Origin: an uncultured Spartobacteria bacterium
GTDB taxonomy: Bacteria; Verrucomicrobiota; Verrucomicrobiia; Chthoniobacterales; JAATET01
Direction of reading: 5' to 3'
Assembly (NCBI GenBank): GCA_938011325.1
Contig: CALLUD010000018.1
Location: forward strand, 1 to 10,266
Length of the DNA: 10,266 bases
The position numbers and the translations under genes were made by a program. Under the pieces are notes generated by a model that worked only from the letters and a program-made list of their open reading frames with translations, had not been told where the DNA came from and made no database searches. Positions 7,501 to 10,266 of the stretch are shown here, piece after piece; the stretch's first letter is position 1, and the number at the start of each line of letters is the position of its first letter.

Positions 7501-8631
7501 CCGCTTCTCGCGTCGTTCCTCAGTCTTCAACCGGAACTGGTTCACCGTCTTGAGCGCTTCCTTGAACGCTGCGATGTCAAATTCTCCCCAGCGAATATCA
7601 TCCGGCCCGGTTGCGCCAAAAATCGAAAGACTCGTGAAGGCCGGGAAGACATATCCTCGCTTTCCGCGGGCAATCCTGATGGGATCGTCGCCCAAGCTGG
7701 CAAATCGATCGGCGGTCTCAGGCTTATTGTTTGCCGTGGGCTTTGCCACATGGAGGGCGAGAAGGGACTGCGTTTCGATCGACGGAAAGAATTTGAACAG
7801 CAGCGTCGCGAAAACGAGCGCCGGCGCCGCTTTTCGATTTGCGGGAACAATCGGTTTCTCCAGCGCATCGATGCTCGGGCGGAGGGCGGAAATGTGTTTT
7901 GCCACATCCGGATGCATCGCCAACAAGCCCGCGAGGCGGCGGTCCGGATTTGCCAAAGCTTTCTCGAAGAACGAGACGGCTTCCTTCAATCGCGCACGAG
8001 CTTTTTCACCTTCGTAGGCGTTTCCCGGTTGGAGTTTTACCGTCCACGAGAGGTTCAGCTCCTCTGCGAGTTCATTACGCTCGATGTCGGTTAGTTCCGA
8101 ATGGATCAATGCGGCGAGCTTGTCCTTTCCCGCGCGACTGCGAAGTCCATCCGGACTGTAATCCCACGTCGGGTTGGCCTTTGGATTGCAGAAGCGGGGC
8201 CAGTAGCCGCGTCCCCCTTGCTGAATGGCAGCTTCGCCGCCTACCTTTGAAAGCAAAAGCTCCGCGGCAAGTCGAAGCACGGAAGCTTCAACGGAGTTTC
8301 CGGCCAGGACCGCGATCAATCCCTCTTCAAAACTGCTTTCGGGACTGATCCCGGGAACTTTCGCCCGCAAAAGGGAAGCGCGCAGCCCGTCGAGAAGAAT
8401 TCCATTGCGGGAAAACGGAGCCCAGGCATCCGCCATCCTCACTCGCATTTGCCCCAGCGGACTCTCGTCGTCCGAAGCCATCGCGGCCAACGCAACGAGG
8501 TAGTAGTTGATTGCGTCCTGAAAAAGCTGGTGATGATCGCCCAGAATTTCGAGGGGCGCGGGGGCAGGGGCGAGGCCATTTTGCGGCAGCAATTCCACCT
8601 TGCTGACGCGGCCTTGGTAGATGCGGTTCAT
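4534..8631 (-). CDS. cas12b: Cas12b (C2c1) RNA-guided DNA endonuclease, type V-B effector
   Basis: This 1365-residue protein has the three RuvC motifs of Cas12: AADLGTR with D730, FIVLEDLTRY with E1076, and DDADLNAACNLALR with D1210. A bridge-helix-like segment, RIEQLEELRRRLQSLNRAL, is at about 970-988. It opens MNRIYQGRVSKVE and ends DDEIPM. Both ends and blocks such as DPIRIARGKRGYVFPAFTSL (316-335) and LPLRGRRWEW (926-935) closely resemble Opitutaceae TAV5 Cas12b as I remember it. No CxxC zinc ribbon is seen between RuvC-II and RuvC-III, as in other Cas12b. Compared with A. acidoterrestris Cas12b (1129 residues; D570, E848, D977), the growth is before RuvC-I (about 160 residues) and between RuvC-I and RuvC-II (about 68). 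The ATG at 8631 matches the family start. The frame stays open far upstream, including an ATG at 8757, but that part crosses the hypothetical gene and an AT-rich intergenic tract. No Shine-Dalgarno sequence is visible. Confidence 0.97.
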   Translation of the reverse strand: MNRIYQGRVSKVELLPQNGLAPAPAPLEILGDHHQLFQDAINYYLVALAAMASDDESPLGQMRVRMADAWAPFSRNGILLDGLRASLLRAKVPGISPESSFEEGLIAVLAGNSVEASVLRLAAELLLSKVGGEAAIQQGGRGYWPRFCNPKANPTWDYSPDGLRSRAGKDKLAALIHSELTDIERNELAEELNLSWTVKLQPGNAYEGEKARARLKEAVSFFEKALANPDRRLAGLLAMHPDVAKHISALRPSIDALEKPIVPANRKAAPALVFATLLFKFFPSIETQSLLALHVAKPTANNKPETADRFASLGDDPIRIARGKRGYVFPAFTSLSIFGATGPDDIRWGEFDIAAFKEALKTVNQFRLKTEERREKRLKYEAAIAYMEGLHAKWEDPEGAEESEPPHRINGDPRIAGVKKLLEEQVKDLELTDADAPSITLSRRRLRGWTKLTEKFHQIVEPGEPFSTEKARKLKGALAKFQTEHRDEMGDARLFEALVTNRDYWCLWQRPTEAQRAERAAHDWSDNILATYRDYLGFDEEAKRLREPIRFTPADARESRRLFMFSDLSGRSKIKHRKDSLTVEVSVAVKTVGGIWQETRALLHYSAPRLRRDRLRGVEGADNLTEAPWIQPMMEALGLPEECTQDIADHAVALMPEPGKNGLRYLLNFPINVEPEKLMVLLGKQDLWRGQFNGTRDKSIHLHWPSTMDAKYHEKAWWRREKPFTCLAADLGTRACAAIALMEFLPGEPVGQERLIGYAEGKPWKARLLDNGRELLRLPGEDMKILEAGIWKEEPYGSKGRLPDPEETADFERWLKVFHIPVDDYLHAQIENLSFPEQNDRMLRIFRRAQGRNTELNRWLRFLREGDTSRVSEVLQEIGEKESRADWKKWASDKSIAPLMESLRLAILDHQELLKKEIVLLANRILPLRGRRWEWVQREHGKNWILRQTEDDIGEERPKIRGQRGLSIARIEQLEELRRRLQSLNRALQRAPGEKATMGRSARGMEAPDPCPALAEKLDSLKEQRINQTAHLILAKALGVRLKAHSLPDHERRLRDMHGEYEVIPGRKPVDFIVLEDLTRYRTSLDRGPSENSRLMKWCHRAITEKLKQLCEPYGIPVLETPAAYTSKFCSRTGLAGFRAREIGPGQTHFMGRTQRSGPEFAELQKMLDALESAGRTDLRLIVPARGGPRFVAAHQFHSQRPEELTDDADLNAACNLALRAVAAPDMHDLLPRLRCQTENGVLTFVGSVKNPKPSKRDAARFQKPVTFEVVNTSQHPTEHDEDEEDLRRTNIFVDLGKVALFEKVKATNWDTPLATSKGLWGTIRRLEFRYCNRLNRRRLEKWGIPLSDAVEGALTPDPDDEIPM

Positions 8632-8800
8632 GATCTGAGGGTGATTGTTGTTGGTGGGGAGCTTACCGATAGGGGAAGGACAAATACGGTCCAATATCAA
8701 TATTTGACGATTTTTTTTCCTAGGCGAACGGAGGGTGCGCCGTCCTGTTTTTGCCATGAGCGCGGACGATGCGTGTCCCCGGCTCCTCTGTGGGCGGGGA
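8632..8800 (-). promoter_or_regulatory. Upstream region of cas12b with AT-rich island
   Basis: This 169-bp gap separates cas12b from the hypothetical gene upstream. Within GC-rich surroundings it has an AT-rich patch at about 8685-8718, with the small inverted repeat AATAT-CA-ATATT (8693-8704) and a run of eight T on the plus strand (8711-8718). This is a natural place for the cas operon promoter, but I cannot pick a convincing -35/-10 pair. The cas12b frame is open through the whole gap, so an extended start at the ATG at 8757 cannot be fully excluded. Confidence 0.35.
8776..8800 (-). terminator. Inverted repeat just after the hypothetical gene
   Basis: TCCCCG (8776-8781) and CGGGGA (8795-8800) form a 6-bp stem with a 13-base loop, directly adjoining the stop codon at 8801-8803. 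No U-run follows closely, so it would be a weak or Rho-assisted terminator at best. Confidence 0.3.
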
Positions 8801-9574
8801 TTACACGGCTGGGTAATTTGAGGGAGGGCTGGGGGCTGCCAGCTTATGAGGCTGGCGGCGGATTGCTGCGCTCTGGGTGCCTCCGTCGGGCTCGCTGCGG
8901 TCGCGTGGCGGAAACTCGTCGAGCAGGAAACGGGCGCGCTCCGTGGCGTGCGCGGGCTGGCCGCCCACTTTGGCTGGATACTCCAGCCGGGCGGCGTTCT
9001 GGATCGCGAGGCAATCCAGGTAGAGCGCGTTGGCGGCGGCGGTCTTCTCGGTGGTGAGATTGAGTTTGTCGTCCTTGGCTTGCTCCTGCTCTTCGTCCTT
9101 GCCAGTGAGGAGGCCAAGGGCGGTTTCGAGTGCGGTGGTGTCACGGGCGACCCAGCCTTTTGCCTGCAGGGCGGTGGCGTATTTTTTGACGCTGGCGAGA
9201 ATGATGCTGGCGCGCTGGAGTTCCGCGGCAAGGGACTTCGAGTTGTCGATACCGACCTGGAATTCTTCGCGCAGTCTGGTGGTGTCGCCGGGAAATGCGA
9301 GCTTTGCGGTGCGCCGGACGCCGGCGGTGAGGCGCTCGACTTCGTCGAACGCGGCCTCCTGCTCGTCGGTGAGGTCGGAGATCTTCGTGATCTGCCCAAC
9401 CTGCTGGTGCTTGGCTTGGGGAACCGCGGCAATCTTTTCCGCAAAGGCGGCGGCAAATCCCTCACCGAGGCGCTCTGCCATGGCAGGGGCGTAGGCGGGA
9501 TCATTGAGGGCGGATTCCAGTCGCTCGGCGGCGTGGATCAGCATGCCGAGGGCGAAGTTGAATTTGGGTTTCAT
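8801..9574 (-). CDS. Helical hypothetical protein upstream of cas12b
   Basis: This 257-residue protein starts MKPKFNFALGMLIHAAERLE at the ATG at 9574 and ends in TAA at 8801. It is rich in Ala, Glu, Lys and Leu. Residues 1 to about 195 look almost wholly helical, with possible coiled-coil segments (for example 65-90 and 110-140). No transmembrane stretch, signal peptide or catalytic motif is visible. The last 40 residues (DRSEPDGGTQSAAIRRQPHK...PSPPSNYPAV) look disordered. I do not recognise the family. It has the same orientation as cas12b, but the 169-bp gap and an inverted repeat between them argue against a tight operon. It is not one of the known type V-B cas genes; a structural or DNA-handling role is only a guess. 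The frame extends 97 codons upstream, but that part runs into degenerate 21-bp repeats, so I chose the downstream ATG. Confidence 0.7.
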   Translation of the reverse strand: MKPKFNFALGMLIHAAERLESALNDPAYAPAMAERLGEGFAAAFAEKIAAVPQAKHQQVGQITKISDLTDEQEAAFDEVERLTAGVRRTAKLAFPGDTTRLREEFQVGIDNSKSLAAELQRASIILASVKKYATALQAKGWVARDTTALETALGLLTGKDEEQEQAKDDKLNLTTEKTAAANALYLDCLAIQNAARLEYPAKVGGQPAHATERARFLLDEFPPRDRSEPDGGTQSAAIRRQPHKLAAPSPPSNYPAV

Positions 9575-9648
9575 GGGTTGGATTTGGGTTGTTGATTCAA
9601 AGAGACCGGGGAGGGACGAGAGAGGGGCGATGGCGGGTTGGCCCTTTC
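9575..9648. other. Short non-coding stretch upstream of the hypothetical gene
   Basis: This region upstream of the ATG at 9574 has a G/T-rich plus strand (GGGTTGGATTTGGGTTGTTG) and no clear Shine-Dalgarno sequence for the hypothetical gene. I see no strong promoter. Confidence 0.3.
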
Positions 9649-9984
9649 TCCGCCAGGGAATGCAGAGATGCCCCGCCACAGTCGGGCACCGGCTGGCGAC
9701 CTGCGAAGTCCGGAGAATTGCCGGCGAACGTCGGATTTCCCCTGGCAACCGGTCGGACCACCCCTGCGGAAGCCGGAGAAGCGGCTGCGAACCATGAATT
9801 CGCAACAGCGTGAAAGGGAGGTCGGACGCCAAAGGACGGATTTCCAGCAGCGAACGATGGAGCACCGTCCGCGAAGGCTGGATCTCGGACAGCGGACAAC
9901 GGATTTCAAGCCGCGAGCCATGGAGCGCGCACAGCGAAAGCCGGCTCCCGCGTCGAGGCCATTGGTGCCGCCGGGCCGTGAAGA
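9649..9984. repeat. Degenerate 21-bp tandem repeat
   Basis: Units of 21 bp follow one another, clearest from 9691 to 9963: starts at 9691, 9712, 9733, 9754, 9775, 9796, 9817, 9838, 9859, 9880, 9901, 9922 and 9943. Most begin GGA or a near variant, and many carry GCGAA or GCGGA near bases 13-17. Examples are GGATTTC-AGC-GCGA at 9838 and 9901, and the paired GGAGC units at 9859 and 9922. The 63-bp spacing of the closest matches shows a higher-order period of three units. Since 21 is divisible by 3, several frames stay open on both strands and give heptad peptides (minus strand: FADGAPS FAAGNPS FGVRPPF). These are probably not genes. Confidence 0.75.
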
Positions 9985-10095
9985 AAGCAGGGGATGCGCG
10001 ATGCGCTCCGGATGGAGCGATCTTTCCGGAATCTTCAGGCTTGTATCCTTCACAATGACTCGTGACGCGACCATCACTGCTTTATCGATGAATGA
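9985..10095. other. Unassigned sequence between the tandem repeat and the attC-like hairpin
   Basis: I see no gene, promoter or clear repeat here. Frames that cross it are extensions of those kept open by the 21-bp repeat. Confidence 0.3.
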
Positions 10096-10143
10096 AGCCA
10101 ACGAATCAGAAGCAAGAGCAGGACCAAGTCTGAACGTTAGGCT
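10096..10143 (+). repeat. Imperfect inverted repeat resembling an integron attC site
   Basis: The arms AGCCAACGAATCAGA (10096-10110) and TCTGAACGTTAGGCT (10129-10143) pair over 13 bp in blocks of 4, 4 and 5. There is one bulged base (A10139) and a 2-by-1 internal loop, with an 18-base loop. The 3' arm contains GTTAGGC (10136-10142), which fits the attC core GTTRRRY exactly. The 5' arm has GCCAAC, one base short of the partner RYYYAAC. At 48 bp it is slightly shorter than the shortest usual attC sites. It could also be a plain hairpin. Only one copy is seen in the window. Confidence 0.35.
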
Positions 10144-10154
10144 CAAATGTTTTT

Positions 10155-10266
10155 ATGGTCTCTAAAACGGTGGCGAAGGCGCTGCGCGACTCCGCGGCGC
10201 CCCCCGTGGGATGCGGGTGCCTGCATTTCGTGGAAAATCGCTGGCGGTTGGGGCGAATCCGCTTCA
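10155..10266 (+). CDS. Short open frame running off the window edge (partial)
   Basis: An ATG at 10155 opens 37 codons with no stop before the edge: MVSKTVAKALRDSAAP, then PVGCGCLHFVENRWRLGRIRF. No Shine-Dalgarno sequence is visible and I recognise no family. It starts 19 bases after the G of GTTAGGC in the hairpin before it, the spacing expected for an integron cassette gene, but nothing else supports that. GC-rich sequence keeps frames open by chance, so this may not be a gene. Confidence 0.2.
   Translation, partial: MVSKTVAKALRDSAAPPVGCGCLHFVENRWRLGRIRF

Noticed and set aside
8632..8757. Alternative Cas12b start at the ATG at 8757 (42 extra basic residues)
   Set aside because: It crosses an AT-rich intergenic patch, has no Shine-Dalgarno sequence, and the remembered TAV5 homologue begins at nearly the same residue as the 8631 start. 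Not fully excluded.
8758..8775. GAGCGCGG and GATGCG upstream of cas12b, both found in the repeat
   Set aside because: They match opposite strands of the repeat in the wrong order and are too short to form an anti-repeat.
8632..9504. A 291-residue N-terminal extension of the Cas12b frame up to 9504
   Set aside because: It is rich in Pro, Ser and Arg, overlaps the better-supported gene at 8801-9574 in another frame, and Cas12b proteins start at the equivalent of M1 at 8631.
9571..10165. Overlapping open frames on both strands (191 residues minus, 175 residues plus)
   Set aside because: They are kept open by the 21-bp repeat phase and have Arg/Pro-rich, low-complexity products without family features.

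Overview
The window holds a nearly complete type V-B CRISPR-Cas locus, read almost entirely from the minus strand. In transcription order (high to low coordinates) it runs: a helical hypothetical gene (8801-9574), a large Cas12b effector of 1365 residues (4534-8631), a fused Cas4-Cas1 (2624-4477), a decayed four-helix-bundle gene (2339-2612), Cas2 (2016-2309), a candidate tracrRNA with an anti-repeat (about 1890-2012), a leader-like stretch with two hairpins (1758-1889), and a CRISPR array of 23 near-identical 36-bp repeats (151-1757). The array ends in what looks like a degenerate repeat and one more spacer (92-150).

The Cas12b start (MNRIYQGRVS), its C-terminus (DDEIPM) and many internal blocks resemble, from memory, the Cas12b of Opitutaceae bacterium TAV5. 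Together with the GC-rich composition, the Cas4-Cas1 fusion and the four-helix-bundle remnant, this points to Verrucomicrobiota, probably Opitutaceae or a relative. No similarity search was run, so the taxon is an inference.

Expected function, from knowledge of type V-B: Cas4-Cas1 and Cas2 add spacers at the leader end near 1757. The array is transcribed on the minus strand. The tracrRNA pairs with the repeat part of the pre-crRNA, and Cas12b uses the duplex to find and cut DNA with its single RuvC site (D730, E1076, D1210, all present).

The flanks hold little that can be named. Positions 1-56 read as the last 17 codons of a plus-strand protein. Beyond the hypothetical gene lies a 21-bp-period degenerate tandem repeat (about 9649-9984), an attC-like imperfect hairpin (10096-10143), and a short plus-strand frame open to the window edge. 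Points most worth checking are the tracrRNA and its pairing, the four-helix-bundle fossil inside the cas operon, the tRNA-like sequence in the oldest spacer, and the attC-like hairpin.
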